The notes below the pieces were generated by a model that saw only the letters and a list, made by a program, of their open reading frames with translations, did not search any database and was not told the DNA's origin. DNA of 64,000 nt from Scalesia atractyloides. Its lineage: Eukaryota > Streptophyta > Magnoliopsida > Asterales > Asteraceae. The translations under genes and the position numbers were made by a program. This document shows positions 33,701-45,687 of the stretch, in pieces (the first letter of the stretch is position 1; every line of letters begins with the position of its first letter). The DNA is taken from positions 45,021,137-45,085,136 of the forward strand of contig CAMTDV010000017.1 in assembly GCA_947069175.1 (NCBI GenBank). The letters run 5' to 3'.

Positions 33701-35566
33701 GATGTGGTAGCGAATTTCGCAGTCGTAATCATTCAGAAGCTCGACCCAACGTCGTTGTCTCATGTTAAGTTCTTTCTGATTGAAGATATGCTGGACACTT
33801 TTGTGGTCCGTAAAAACCACGCATTTTGTACCGTAAAGGTAATGTCTCCAAATCTTAAGAGCGAACACCACTGCACCCAATTCAAGATCATGAGTGGTGT
33901 AGTTCTTTTCATGAACCTTTAACTGTCTCGATGCATAGGCTATAACCTTGTCTCTTTGCATTAGAACACAACCGAGGCCTAAGTTCGATGCATCACAGTA
34001 TACTACAAAGTCATCATTACCCTCGGGTGAAGATAGAATAGGAGCGTCACAAAGCTTTTTCTTCAAAGTTTGGAAGGCTTCTTCCTGATTGGGTCCCCAC
34101 TCAAAAGGTTTATTCTTTTGAGTTAAATTAGTGAGGGGAATCGCAACTTTCGAGAAATTTGCAATGAAGCGGCGGTAATAACCTGCGAGACCCAAAATTG
34201 AACGAACTTTGGTAGGAGTAGTAGGTGTACTCCAATCCCTGATTGCACTGATCTTGGCGGGATTTACGTGAATACCTTGTTCGTTAACAATGTGACCCAA
34301 AAACTGAACTTCCTTAAACCAAAATTCACACTTGGAGAACTTGGCGTAAAGTTGTTCTTTCTTGAGAAGTTCCATTGTTAATCGAAGATGTTGTTCGTGT
34401 TCGGCTCGAGTCTTGGAATAAATCAAGATGTCATCAATAAAAACATTGATAAACTTTTCCAAATAAGGCTTACAAACCCTATTCATCAAGTCCATGAAAA
34501 CAACAGGAGCATTTGTTAAACCAAAGGGCATGACAGTGAATTCATAATGACTGTAATGAGTGCGGAAAGCTGTCTTGGGAATATCCTCCTCGAGTATACG
34601 AAGCTGATGATACCCAGAACGAAGATCGATCTTCGAAAAGCAAGCCGCACCCTGTAGCTGGTCAAAGATATCATCAATGCGAGGTAGGGGATATCGATTT
34701 TTGATCGTGAGTTTGTTAAGCTCAGGGTAATCGATACACATACGAAAGGATCCGTCTTTCTTTTTCGCGAACAGAACTGGAGCACCCCAAGGTGAAAAAC
34801 TCAGACGAATAAATCCTTTGTTAGAAAGCTCCTGAAGCTGTTTTGATAATTCTTGCATTTCAGACGGTGCAAGACGGTAAGGGGTTTTAGCTATCGGGTT
34901 GGTACCAGGTACAAGGTCTATACGAAACTCAACCTGACGTGCTGGGGGTAAACCAGGTAGCTCCTCGGGAAATACCTCAGGATAATCCCGAACAACGGGG
35001 ATGTCCTGAATTGTTTTACCTTTGCCTTTCTCCTCTACGATACGGGCCAAGAATGCAACGTAATTCTTTCGTAGGTATTTATGGGCTTGGGTACAAGTCA
35101 TGAGTTTAAGGCTACTAACCGGTTTCTCTCCACGAACTTCCAGAACTTCACCAGACGGAAGAGGTACACGAACAATCTTATCGAAGCAAACCACCTCGGC
35201 ATGATGTTTGGTCAACCAATCTATTCCCACTATAATGTCGAAGCGTCCAAGTTGCATAGGTGTGAGGTTAATAGGAAAAAGATGGTTATTGAGGTTCAAT
35301 TGACAACCAGGAATGACAGAATCAAGTACAAGAGGTTCACCACTGGCTATTTCTACTGTCAAGGGCTTTCCTAGTTTGGTTCGTGTTTTCGCAAGTAAAG
35401 ACTCAAATGTTAAGGACACAAAACTTCTATCAACACCCGAATCAAATAGTATAGAAGCAGGATGGTTGTTAACAAAGAACGTACCGTTTACCACCTCGTT
35501 GTCTGCCCGTGCTTCGTTTGCATTAATGTTGAAAGCTCGTCCATGAGCCTGGTTCGCATTCGCCAA
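33680..35566 (-). pseudogene. Family A (minus) protease, reverse transcriptase and RNase H
   Basis: The longest intact pol frame in the window, 628 codons. It has protease DSGVDRSF in place of the usual D-S/T-G-A, RT blocks with the catalytic VFIDDILIYSK intact, an RT thumb, and RNase H with VYCDASN and TDHKSVQHIF. It stops at the RYH-PGKAN junction because of a frameshift near 33700, after which the integrase lies in another frame. One or two indels separate it from a complete pol. Confidence 0.93.
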
Positions 35567-36638
35567 TCTTGGGCAATTGTTAAGATCACCACAGTTGTAG
35601 TAAGATCCTGGTGGATAGTAAGGTCACACAGGATTTGTTGGCTGCTGAACTTGGTTTTGTGCGGCTAGGTTCCGAGCAGGAGGACATCAACAAGTGTTGG
35701 CCAAATGGCCAGATCGTCCGTAGTTTGTACAAATACAACATGGTAACTGAGGCTGGTGATGACCATTACACTTGTTGCACAATGGTGCAGTGCCGGTATA
35801 CTGCTTCTTCGTAGGAGGTAGAGCAGGCTGGTTAGGAGCGGCATGATTGGGTTGAGTAGTGACAGCAAAGTTCTTGGAAGCCTTACGCTTCCTAGACTTC
35901 TTCGAACCTTCAGCCTTCTTACCCTTTTGTTTCTCGGACTTGTCAGACGGCTTCTTGTCACCTTTTCGGTGGAGCTTACCCTTTCTGATATGTGATTCGG
36001 TCAGTGTTGCAGCAAGCTCAATGGCTTGCCTGACAGTAGTGGGGTTGCTGCCGGTGACAATATCCTGAACCGGGGCAGGAAGACTATCTATGTATTTCTC
36101 AATCGCCTTATCCAAAGGCGTCACCATCTCAGGACATAACAACCTCAACTCTTCATACTTGTCAGTATACGCACGATGCTCACCACTGTTTTGCTTCAGG
36201 TCGTGGAACTCATTTTCAAGTGCCCTCTTTTCGTGACGCGGACAAAACTCCTTCAACATTAAGGCCCTGAGTTCTTCCCAAGTCTGACCCATAGCAATAT
36301 TAGCACCCCTGTCTCTCATCACCCCATTCCACCATGTTAGCGCTCTCTTTTCAAACACACTCGATGCAAACTCGACCTTGCGCGCATTCGAACATTGCAC
36401 ATGACGAAAAGTATTCTCTAGACTCTCAAACCACTGTAGGAGCCCAGATGCTCCCTCAGAACCACTAAAATTGAGTGGTTTAGCCAAGTTAAACTGTTTA
36501 AAGTTGCAAGAAGCAGGTGCATTGTTGTTGGCTTGGTTCATTTGAGTTACGAGGTTAGGTAGTACAACAGTAATCTGCTGAGCTATCATAGCTGCCATGG
36601 CTGGGTCCGGATTAGCGTTTGTGTCTCAGCGAGGAGGC
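35567..36638 (-). pseudogene. Family A (minus) gag
   Basis: The likely gag start is ATG 36638 (MPPR, as in the plus-strand relative), but a TGA follows as codon five. The main frame then runs 36598-35687 from MAAMIAQQITVVLPNLV through the capsid (WFESLENTF, RALTWWNGVM, WEELRALMLKEFCPR) and a basic KGKK-rich stretch to the zinc cluster CNKCNGHHQPQLPC / CTNYGRSGHLANTC. In this cluster the second knuckle has Tyr in place of its second Cys. A TGA ends the frame, and the remaining knuckle is degraded before the protease frame at 35566. Confidence 0.92.
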
Positions 36639-37230
36639 ATTCTTAAAAGAGAAACACGAGAGGAAGCGAGTGAGATGAAGGTTGGATAATAAAAATGAGA
36701 TGATAAAATATCAACAATATAAGGATGGTGGTCATTCATTCGTTTCCCAAAATAAATGAACGACACACAATGACTAATCAAAGTAGATGGGTCATTATAA
36801 TGTATTACGAAGACATGCTTTAGCCTATAAGTGGACACTCACCCCAAGAGTTCCCAGGTAAGAGTGACTAGTCCGATAATGCGGATTTGTACGAACACTC
36901 TAGCCTTAGACAGAAAACTCAGGGTACAGGCACCCACCCTTCCAGATTGCACGTGTTCACATTAATAAGACCCAAACTTTGACGAGATTTTGAAAACATC
37001 AAAGGCTTAACGCCAAAATCAAATCACTCAAGGATGGATGATTGATTTCAAAAATCAATTTGGAAATTGTGTTTATGTTTTGGTGTTCACCTAAGGATAG
37101 GTGACGGTATTGTTTTAAAAATCTAAACACAAGATAACTTATGTTAGGGTCCTAGAAAAGTTATAGCCTAGATCAAAGTATTACTAATAACCTAATTCCC
37201 TAAAACCATTGGCTCTTATACCAATCTTTC
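36639..37230 (-). other. Family A (minus) 5' leader and PBS
   Basis: Leader homologous to 54280-54871. The PBS complement TGGCTCTTATACCA (37210-37223) carries one change from the consensus, and the LTR edge follows after seven bases. No gene is visible. Confidence 0.85.
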
Positions 37231-38317
37231 TATCACACCCCGACCGCGTAAAACAACAACCGCAGCGGAAACGTCGGGGAGTGTGGTAACAGAATTATTG
37301 TTTCAACAACTATGGCATGACAAGTTAAGTTTTATTTAATGGAAATTGTTTATATTTTCTGGAAATTTAAACATAAAACATAACACGAGTCAAATTGTCT
37401 TCAAGTTTTAAGCTACTAAGGCCCAAAGTCTGTCCTATGTGACACATGATCAACCTTAAGCATTTGCTCCTGAAACATATGTGAAAATAAAGTACGTCAG
37501 CGTAAAAATGCCTGTGAGTAACATAAGTTTTGTGATGACGTTTCATGGCTTTAAAGATTTGAAGGAAATGTTTGAATTAATACAAAAGTAGCCATGAAAC
37601 ATAAAAAGTTTAGTTTATAATGATTATATGAAAATCAATACAATATCAAAGTAGTAATGCATGGTCGAATAGATAACTAAAAGTAAATTTTGAATTTGTA
37701 TAAAATGTCATGTTTTGTTATATAATGTGTCGAGTCTTGTATTTGGTTTGAAATGATTCAAATAACGCGACAATATGTAAGATAATAAAAGCACTTATAT
37801 ATAGGAAGTACCATCGGTGTATCCACCATGCTTTTATTATATTACATACGTCACGTTATTTAAATCACTCGCCATAAACCAAACATCATCGAAAAGTCTT
37901 GTTTAAACCAAAGCAAATGCAAACCCAAGTCATGTAAACAAAAGTCATATATGAACAAGTCTTGTGTAACCAAAAGTCAAGTATAAACCAAATGTCTTGA
38001 AATAAAATACGTCTTTGAAATAATCAAAAGATATATTTTATAAACCATTGCTTTTATTGTTAAACATGTATTCAGATTGTTGGCAAACACATTCAAGCCT
38101 TGTAACAGTCAAATAGACCCCTATCAGTCAAAGGTCTATCCATTTCATCGGATTCTGTCATTCCCTAAACAAACTTCCAAACAAACTTAGGAAGCGGGAA
38201 CGGGATTTGTCAAGTCCTATGGTATCATAACTGCTACCGGTCGGCGTGATCAATGTTAATGAATGTATTAAGTCAATTCCCAACGCACCAAAATGTCACA
38301 AACAATGTAGCAAAAAT

Positions 38318-38533
38318 GTCTTTGAAAACCAATGTATTAGTATGCTCAGTCAACATACATAGCAAGTAAATGTCTTTGAAAACCAATGTACTAGTATGCA
38401 CAGTCAGCATACATAGCAAGTAAATGTCTTTGAAAACCAATGTACTAGTATGCTCAGTCAACATACATAGCAAGTAAATGTCTTTGAAAACCAATGTACT
38501 AGTATGCTCAGTCAACATACATAGCAAGTAAAC
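38318..38533. repeat. 54-bp tandem array in family A 5' LTR (4 units)
   Basis: Four units of the same 54-bp sequence as 30428-30720. Confidence 0.93.
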
Positions 38534-39063
38534 GTAATGTAAATCAATGTGCTCATATGCTAAGTCAACATATGTCGCAAAAGTTTCTTTAAAATCATTG
38601 TGATAAATATGCAAATCAATATATAAATCAATGCAATGAAAGTCATGTAGTATATGTACTATGTAATTAAAGCATGTATAAAATCATGAAAAACATGAGA
38701 GTAATCATAGGCACAATATGTTTCACCCCAAAACATTTGAAAAAGTAAAATAGGGGACTATGTACACACCTTTGGGTGCGTTTTTATGTGCTAACGAAAT
38801 CCCTCAAACTGTTTATTCGTCCTTCAAGATTTTGGTGGGTTTTTTTTTTGACAAAGTATGATGATTTGGAGCTTGGTTTCAAATCACCTTAGGATCTTCA
38901 AAAGTGCTTGGAAACACCTTGGAAGGGACTTGAATCTTGAAGATAAGGTTGAAAAACGAAAATGGAAGGGAGGAGGGGGGTGTTCGGCTGAGAGTTTGAA
39001 GAGAGAGAGAGAAGTGAAGTGATCTCTCCTTGGAATGAGAAGATTATGTTGGATTTATAGGAT

Positions 39064-39371
39064 ATGGAAGATTAAATGAGATTGCATCAAGATATGGAAG
39101 ATCTACAAAAGATTCCATCGAGATATGCAAGATCTACAAAAGATTGCATCGTGATTTGGAAGATCACAAAATATTTGCATCGAGATATGGAAGATCACAA
39201 AAGATTTCATAAAGATATGGAAGATCTACAAAAGATTGCATCGATTTTGGAAGATCACAAAAGATTGCATCAAGATATGGAAGATCTACTAAAGATTCTA
39301 TCGAGATATGCAAGATCTACAAAAGATTTCATAAAGATATGGAAGATCTACAAAAGATTGCATCACATCTA
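39064..39371. repeat. ~31-bp tandem array upstream of TATA, family A 5' LTR
   Basis: Same ten-unit array as 31250-31558, with no visible differences. Confidence 0.93.
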
Positions 39372-39961
39372 CAAAGCCAAAAAGTGGCAAGGCAATGAGA
39401 GAAGTGGCTTACAAAAATATTTGGGATGTGCGTACATGTTTCGGATTAAGAAATACGCGAATTGGCATAGTTTCGCAGAATTTGCAAAATAGCTCCTAAA
39501 GTTTGCAAAAGCATGATTTTGCCATACCGAAGCCCTCAAAACTTATTTCTAAGTCACGTAAAGGGTATTTGAGGTATGTTTAACTTATATTATTGTTCCG
39601 GAGTGTGCGTCGCTATGAAAATCAGTAGACTTTTGTAGTTTGTCGTAAACAGTCCTTGTGATCGAATAAGCTTGTTTTTGACATACTAAACCCTTCAAAA
39701 CCTATTTCTAAGTTATGTAAAGGATATTTAGGGTATGTTTAGCTTATGTCACTATTCCAGACTATACGTTACATTTTAACTGATTACGTTTTGCGATTAC
39801 ACTTTCAGAAGAGGTCTAATAAGTCAAAATCGAATCAATATTGAAAATGCACAAATGTTATAAATAAATATATAAAACTTATTAATGTAACACAAAGTTT
39901 CATTAAACATAACATTGATGGATAAAGTACAAAGGTTGGAAAGCACAGATGTCATAATTTT

Positions 39962-41709
39962 GCAGAGTGTAACATCAGTTGCAGTACATTTTTTATATCT
40001 CCCGCTGATGTCTCAATCTTTGTGATTTTATCCGTCAATTCTTTTGTTTTAGCTCATCTCCCAAGTTAATAGGATCATCTGAGCTCCTACCCAAGGTGGT
40101 AGTTTTAACTAGGTTATCATGAGCATGTGATTTATCACTTGCTTCAACCTTAGATGCCCCTTTTTCTTGGTACTAGGGTCTTCCCGCTGCGGCCGAGGTT
40201 TCCTGGGTACCCTCAACAGTGGTTGCCTTCAACAGAGACTTATATAAGAAACTACTGTCAAGATGTAAATCAGTGGATTCAACATCTGTAGTAGCTGCTC
40301 CAATTGAACTATCACCAAGGATATCGTGAAATCCAAGTGATGTAGCCTCCTGAACTGTTTGTGGGATAACCATTTGATTTTTATCAGACACAACCATTGT
40401 GGAAGTTTTGCTCTCAGTAATGTGTTGGTGAGAGTGGCCTTTTGTGACTGACTATCAAAGGTTTCAAACAGTGATGTGTTTGGTGTAGTGTTTTGAAATG
40501 TGGAAAGTGGTGTGGAAAGCAGGTTTGTCCTGGGAGATGGACATTTTAACATACTCTCAAATGAGGGTGATGTTATCAGTTGTGGGATCCCTGTGCTTAC
40601 AACATGTTCCTTTTGTGAGGAATCATGAGGAGTTATGGTTTTGGGTGGAGATCTTTCTACCATCTGTTGTGAGGAAGTAGCAACAGTGGTTTCATGTGAC
40701 TTTTGTGTTGTCACTGGATTAACTTCTCGGATCTCATCTTCCAGAAGGTCCTTTTTGATAGGTTTGATGGGTTTTGAAAGTTTCTTTTTGGTCTTTTTAG
40801 TGAATTTTGGTGTGGGTTGCACAATAGTTGTTGTGCTACTGTGGTCACCAAGAGCAGTGGGTTCAGCAGCTGAGGTCTGAGGAGCAGATGTGGACTCATC
40901 TAAATTTTGCTCAGACTCCCCTGCTTGTGTTTTTTGAAACTTTTGACTCTTTGGCCATAAGGCGAGTATATGTTTCAGATGACAAACTGTTTATTTGAAA
41001 TGGCACACCTTGAACAAGAGCATGTGCACTTTCTTTTGGGATTTTCTCTTTTAAATAATAACTTAGGAACCTAGGAAATAGCAGAAAAGCATTTTCTCTT
41101 TTGTTTTCCATATTTTCTAGATTTGTTACCAAATCATTAAACAATACTTGGGGTAATTATAATCAGATTTAGACAAAATGGCATACCCAAAGTATTGAAT
41201 TTTCAATGGTATTTCATCAAACCCAGTGGTCTTATTGGAAACACATGTGAGCAGGGTAGGAAACAAAAATTTCATAGGAGGTGGGAATTTTCCCTTTTTC
41301 ATGGTAACTTTTGATAAATCTCATGTATACCCTTTGTTTTTCAAAAAAATTTGATACTCACTTTTAGGGAAAGAAGTTTTACCTTCTAGATTGTTCATCT
41401 GAAAAACCTCTGAGATGGTTTGTGGGGTTATTGGAACCAAAATCCCTCCCACTTTTGACGTGATTGCCCAAGGTTTTTGATTCAGACTTTCAATCGCAGC
41501 ATTTGCCCAAAAATCTCTAAGGGCATTTTGATAAATTGGTGCATTATAGGTTAACAGAGTCTTGTACTTTGAGTAAGACAGTATATCAATGATTTCATGA
41601 AACTCGGTATTCTTCTTCGTCTTCTCAAGAGTACAGAGATAATTATGTGGATTTTTGATGTTGAGAGTGTGTTTCGTGGTTCCTGTGTTGATTTCGCCTT
41701 GGGTTCCAT
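39962..41709 (-). pseudogene. Copia element 1 accessory 3' ORF, N-terminal part
   Basis: ATG at 41709 (MEPKAKSTQEPRN...), followed after frame changes by a globular region (LTYNAPIYQNALRDFWANAAIE in two blocks, ITPQTISEVFQMNN, FLFPTLLTCVSNKTTGFDEIP) and then a Ser/Thr/Pro/Lys-rich linker (41144-40173). The same layout is seen in extra 3' ORFs of Asteraceae copia elements, whose role is unknown. Family A inserted here, and the ORF resumes at 18809. Several stops and shifts are present. Confidence 0.65.
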
Positions 41710-42132
41710 GATTATCAGATGAAAAGATTTTGAGATTTTGAAATGGTATACTAAAAGTGAAAACTCTGTTTGTGTATGGAATAGGGTTTTATAGAGTTTT
41801 CAAAAAGTGATGATGACGTGGCATCTGATGCAACAACTGTCGAATAACATCTGTCCACGTGTAACCTCTGTTTGAACAATGGAAGACAGTTGTTTGGCTA
41901 ACCACTGACAAAATAACTAATCAGTGGTTGTGACCAAATGTTTAATACTATCAGAGGTTTCACATCAGTGGATAGATTTTTTCTATCCAACAGTGTTTTT
42001 AGGCTTCAGAGCTTTGAACAGACTTTAAGGATTTATTGAAAAGTTTAATTTTAACTATTTTTAAGGATGAATTTCTGATTTTCTAAAAACATTTTATTGC
42101 TATTTACACATGAATCACAAGGAAAGTTTTTT

Positions 42133-42327
42133 TTAATCCATGTTTAGCATTCCAAGCCTAGATATCAAACTGTCAAATGTGGAAGCATCAAGTGCTTTTG
42201 TCAACACATCTGCTAGTTGATCCTTGGTATGGACATGTTGTAAAGAATTCAGACCTTTTTCATAGCAATCCCTCACACAGTGATGTCTGATGTCAATGTG
42301 TTTGATAAATATTTTGATAGTTTGCAA
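42133..42327 (-). pseudogene. Copia element 1 pol, last 64 codons (RNase H end)
   Basis: The segment IKIFIKHIDIRHHCVRD, VHTKDQLADVLTKALD and the terminal SRLGMLNMD are the well-conserved C terminus of Ty1/copia pol. Everything upstream (gag, protease, integrase, RT) is missing between here and the leader, so this marks a large internal deletion. Confidence 0.92.
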
Positions 42328-43033
42328 GGTTAGTTTTGACAGACCATTTCAAATGTTTTTATGAGATTTTTCAATGACATAAGATTTTAACCTTTTTCAG
42401 TCAAAGCATCATTTACATGTTCTTCCTTGTGTACAAACACTTTACAGGCTTTGGCAGAAGTTTAATATCTCAGCTGATACAACTATTTTGTCTGTAGAGA
42501 CAGGTTTTCAAGGACACTTGAATCTGATTTGAACTGGTTATCATCCAGAGTCCTCTTGATTCACTATCAGATGAAGTATCTTCCCTTTCTAAAAATACTG
42601 TTCTACTTCAGGCAGGTACTTAAGTTTTGACTATCAAAAACAAGCAAAACTCAAGGTGTATTATCTTCAACAAAAATTCAAAAGAGCAATACAAGACCTA
42701 ATATAAACATGAAATTACTACTATAAAATTCGTAGAAAATTTCGTGATAAGTGAATCAATTAGATCTGATAGACTTCCACCGGTTCTTTTGAAGAATTTA
42801 TGATTCAAATGTTCATTCATATGAAATTGATATGTATCTTCTTCATCAAATAACCCCGAAATCAACATAATCTCAAACACAATCAATAAAACACATGAAA
42901 CGTGAACTTCCATACAATTTCGACTCCGTTTTCAACAATTAAGAATTAGCACAATATCAACGAGATCGAGCCGATCCTTTTTAATTCAAATTGACGGTTA
43001 GATCAATTTGACCGACCAAGCTCTGATACCAAT
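42328..43033 (-). other. Copia element 1 leader and PBS next to the internal deletion
   Basis: The PBS complement AGCTCTGATACC lies at 43019-43030, just inside the LTR. The leader contains a short frame (42913-42698) of unknown meaning. The deletion junction with pol lies between about 42330 and 42690. Confidence 0.7.
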
Positions 43034-43753
43034 TGTTAAGATCTGAGTTTGGATTGAATGTATTGTTTTAACAAATTTGATACCAGAATGATAAATCATA
43101 AAGGATTTTGCAGCGGAAGAACAGTTAAAACTTTATAACACAATCAACGAGAGAATAGTTTTCATCATAACATGTTTTTCATTACTCAAAAGATTAAAAT
43201 GATTAACAGATAACTTACATGTATGTATCACTAAACTCCCCCTCAGACCGAGCTTACACATAAAAGAATGTACAATAAAGTGAAAGTGTGAAAAAGCTGG
43301 ATAGAATAGTACAAGCACTTTCTATTTATAGTACTTATCCTAACCATTGATCGTTAAAAGTGACATCATCTTTGACAATGACATATAACAACAAATAACA
43401 AACTCTAACAATTGCCTAACCTAAACAGTGTTTACAAAGCACTGATGACCCTAAACGCTGATAGGCATAGACTCTGATGAAAGTATTAGCAGATGTTCTT
43501 CAAAGGATGATCAGACCTTTGACTTCCAGCAGACCTTTAACTTTTAAGCAGACCTTTGACCCATCAGAAGTTTGGTGAATCAGCAGACTTTACAACTGGT
43601 AGAGCTTTGGCATTGGGCAGTTGTTAGAACTAACAGTGGTTTGGTAACTGGTCTTTGGAAGGAGTGAATCTAAACTCTGTTTATTCTGAATCATATAGAG
43701 CAAACCTGTTTTGGCTTTCTATCATCTGTTCTTTTTAGGGTTCAATCCCAACA
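43034..43753 (-). mobile_element. Copia element 1, 5' LTR
   Basis: 720 bp, TGTTAAGATC...ATCCCAACA. The outer edge is followed by GTTCC and the family B RNase H sequence. Confidence 0.93.
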
Positions 43754-43758
43754 GTTCC

Positions 43759-44853
43759 TTTTGATCAAAGATATGTTGGAGGCTCTTGTGGCCGGTGAAG
43801 ACCGTACACTTAGTACCATAAAGGTAGTGTCGCCAAATCTTTAATGAAAAAACAACTGCACCAAGTTCAAGGTTGTTAGTAGTATAGTTTTTCTCATGTA
43901 TTTTGAGTTGCCTTGACGCGTAAGCGATAAATTTGTCTCGTTGCATGAGAACGCAACCAAGACCTTGGTTAGAGGCATCGCAATACATGACAAAGTCGTT
44001 GTTCCCATCGGGAGGGTAAGGATAGGAGCATTACAGAGCATGTCCTTGAGCGTTTGGAAAGATTCCTCTTGTTCAGGACCCCAAACAAAAGGTTTATCTT
44101 TTTGAGTCAATGAGGTCAAAGGAACGGCAATCTTTGAGAAGTTCGAGATGAAACGGAGATAATACCTGGCTAGGCCAAGAAACAAACGAATTTCAGAAGG
44201 CGACTAGGTGCAATCCAATTCTTCACAGCTTCTATCTTTGTAGGGTCAAAATGAATACCGAGTTCATTGACGGTGTGACCTAAAAACTGAACCTCTTTTT
44301 AGCCAAAATTCACATTCGGAGAATTTGGCATAAAGACGTTTGGTTTACAAAAGCTGAAGAATGAGACGCAAATGTCGCCCATGCTCTTCTTTTGTCTTGG
44401 AGTAGATTAGGATATCGTCGATGAATACAATGACGAAATGGTCGAGAAAAGGCTTACACACGCGGTTCATGAGATCCATAAACACTGCAGGTGCGTTGGT
44501 CAAACAAAAAGGCATGATCACGAACTCGTAGTGTCCATATCGTGAGCGAAAGGCAGTTTTGGGTACATCTTCCTCGGAAACTCGAAGTTGATGATAGCCA
44601 GAACAGAGATCAATCTTTGAAAATCACTTCGTGCCTTGCAATTGATCGAAGAGGTCATCAATACGAGGAAGTGGATAGCGATTTTTTACTGTAAGTTTGT
44701 TGAGCTCACGATAGTCAATACACATGCGGAATGATCCATCTTTCTTTTTGACGAAGAGAACGGGAGTGCCCCAAGAAGAAGTACTAGGACGTATAAAGCT
44801 TTTATCAAGAAGTTCTTGAAACTGGCTCGATAGTTCTTGCATCTCCGAGGGTG
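43759..44853 (-). pseudogene. Family B reverse transcriptase and RNase H (5' half)
   Basis: RT begins at about 44842 (MQELSSQFQELLDK, VLFVKKKDG, MCIDYREL) and breaks at a stop near 44624 (GTK instead of GA-C). The FIDD catalytic box is still visible at about 44412-44425 in a continuing frame. Further stops and shifts follow to the thumb (FLGLARYY) and RNase H (MYCDASNQGLGC, TGHKSLQHIF). Coding ends at the copia insertion at 43758 and resumes at 16328. Confidence 0.9.
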
Positions 44854-45687
44854 CTAATCGATAGGGAGCTTTCGCAACAGGAGTTGCGCCAGGGATAAGA
44901 TCAATACGAAATCGATAGCTCGAGGAGGCGGAGGACCAAGAAGATCCTCAGGGAAAACAGAAGGAAACTCACAAACGACAGGAACATCACTTATGCTTGG
45001 ACCTTTATCTTTCTTTTCCACAACGTGGGCGAGAAAGGCAAAGTACTCCTTACGCAAGTACTTGTTCGCTTTGATGCACGCCATTAGCTTAAGACCTTTA
45101 GAAGGTTTCTCGCCATAGACGTGTAGAGAATCACCTTGAGGAAGAGGAAAGCGAATGAATGTTTCGGAACAAACAACTTCGGCACGAACTTGCATAAGAC
45201 AATCCATGCCTACTATGATGTCGAAACTACCCATTTGCATGGGAATAAGATCGATGGAGAACGTATGATCGTTAAGAATCAAAGAGCAACCAGAAAGAAC
45301 GGAATCAACGGAGATCGTTTTACCATTAGCGACTTCGACAATGAAAGGATCATGCATTTTAGATTGTTCGCACTTAAGCAAGGGTTCAAATTCTAAGGAC
45401 ACAAAGCTTCTATCGGTACCAGTATCAAATAGACATGTAGCATAAATATGGTTCACAAGGAACGTACCAGTAATGACGTCGTTAGAGCTCTGGGCTTGAG
45501 CGGAGGTAAGCATGAAAGCTCGTCCTTTAGTAGGCTCAGGCTGTTGTTGCTGCTGCTGTTGTTGGTGCGGTTGGTTGAGAAGAGGGCAAACATTGGCGAG
45601 ATGGTTTAAATCGCCACATTTGAAACATGCTCGCACAGGAGCATTTTGACTTTGCGATTGAGCTTGGTTCGGGATAGGGTTTTGCAT
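44854..45687 (-). pseudogene. Family B gag zinc knuckle and protease
   Basis: One open frame with a zinc knuckle CFKCGDLNHLANVC, a poly-Gln stretch, protease active site DTGTDRSF, the DIIVGMDCL flap-like block and the linker to RT. It ends by frameshift at 44854, within the segment leading into RT. Confidence 0.92.

Larger units (their letters stand above)
18810..39956 (-). mobile_element. Gypsy family A element, minus strand, flanked by ATTTT
   Basis: The outer edges are TGTCACACCCC at 18810 and ...CAGATGTCATA at 39956, the latter with a G-to-A change in the terminal TG. The 5-bp duplication ATTTT lies at 18805-18809 and 39957-39961. Subtracting the nested family C element leaves about 10.6 kb: a 2726-bp 5' LTR (37231-39956), leader with PBS, gag, protease-RT-RNase H, integrase and chromodomain-like tail, and a 3' LTR split into 18810-19474 and 30011-32143. 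Coding regions have several stops and frameshifts. Confidence 0.94.
37231..39956 (-). mobile_element. Family A (minus) 5' LTR
   Basis: 2726 bp. Both termini carry a G-to-A type change (TATCACACC and GATGTCATA) relative to the 3' LTR. It includes a 54-bp tandem array with four units, TATA box and ~31-bp array. The segment 39064-39492 looks identical to 31251-31679. Confidence 0.94.
16334..43753 (-). mobile_element. Ty1/copia element 1 (host of the family A insertion), flanked by GTTCC
   Basis: Two 720-bp LTRs (16334-17053 and 43034-43753) start TGTTAAGATC and end CCCAACA on the plus strand. The whole is flanked by GTTCC (16329-16333 and 43754-43758) within the family B RNase H coding region. 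After removing the nested 18810-39961 block, about 4.8 kb of internal sequence remain. Leader, only the last 64 codons of pol, and a long 3' accessory ORF are present, so gag and nearly all of pol have been lost. It is non-autonomous. Confidence 0.92.

Noticed and set aside
36626..36838. Small ORF ending in MPPR
   Set aside because: It is leader sequence read through into the interrupted gag start.
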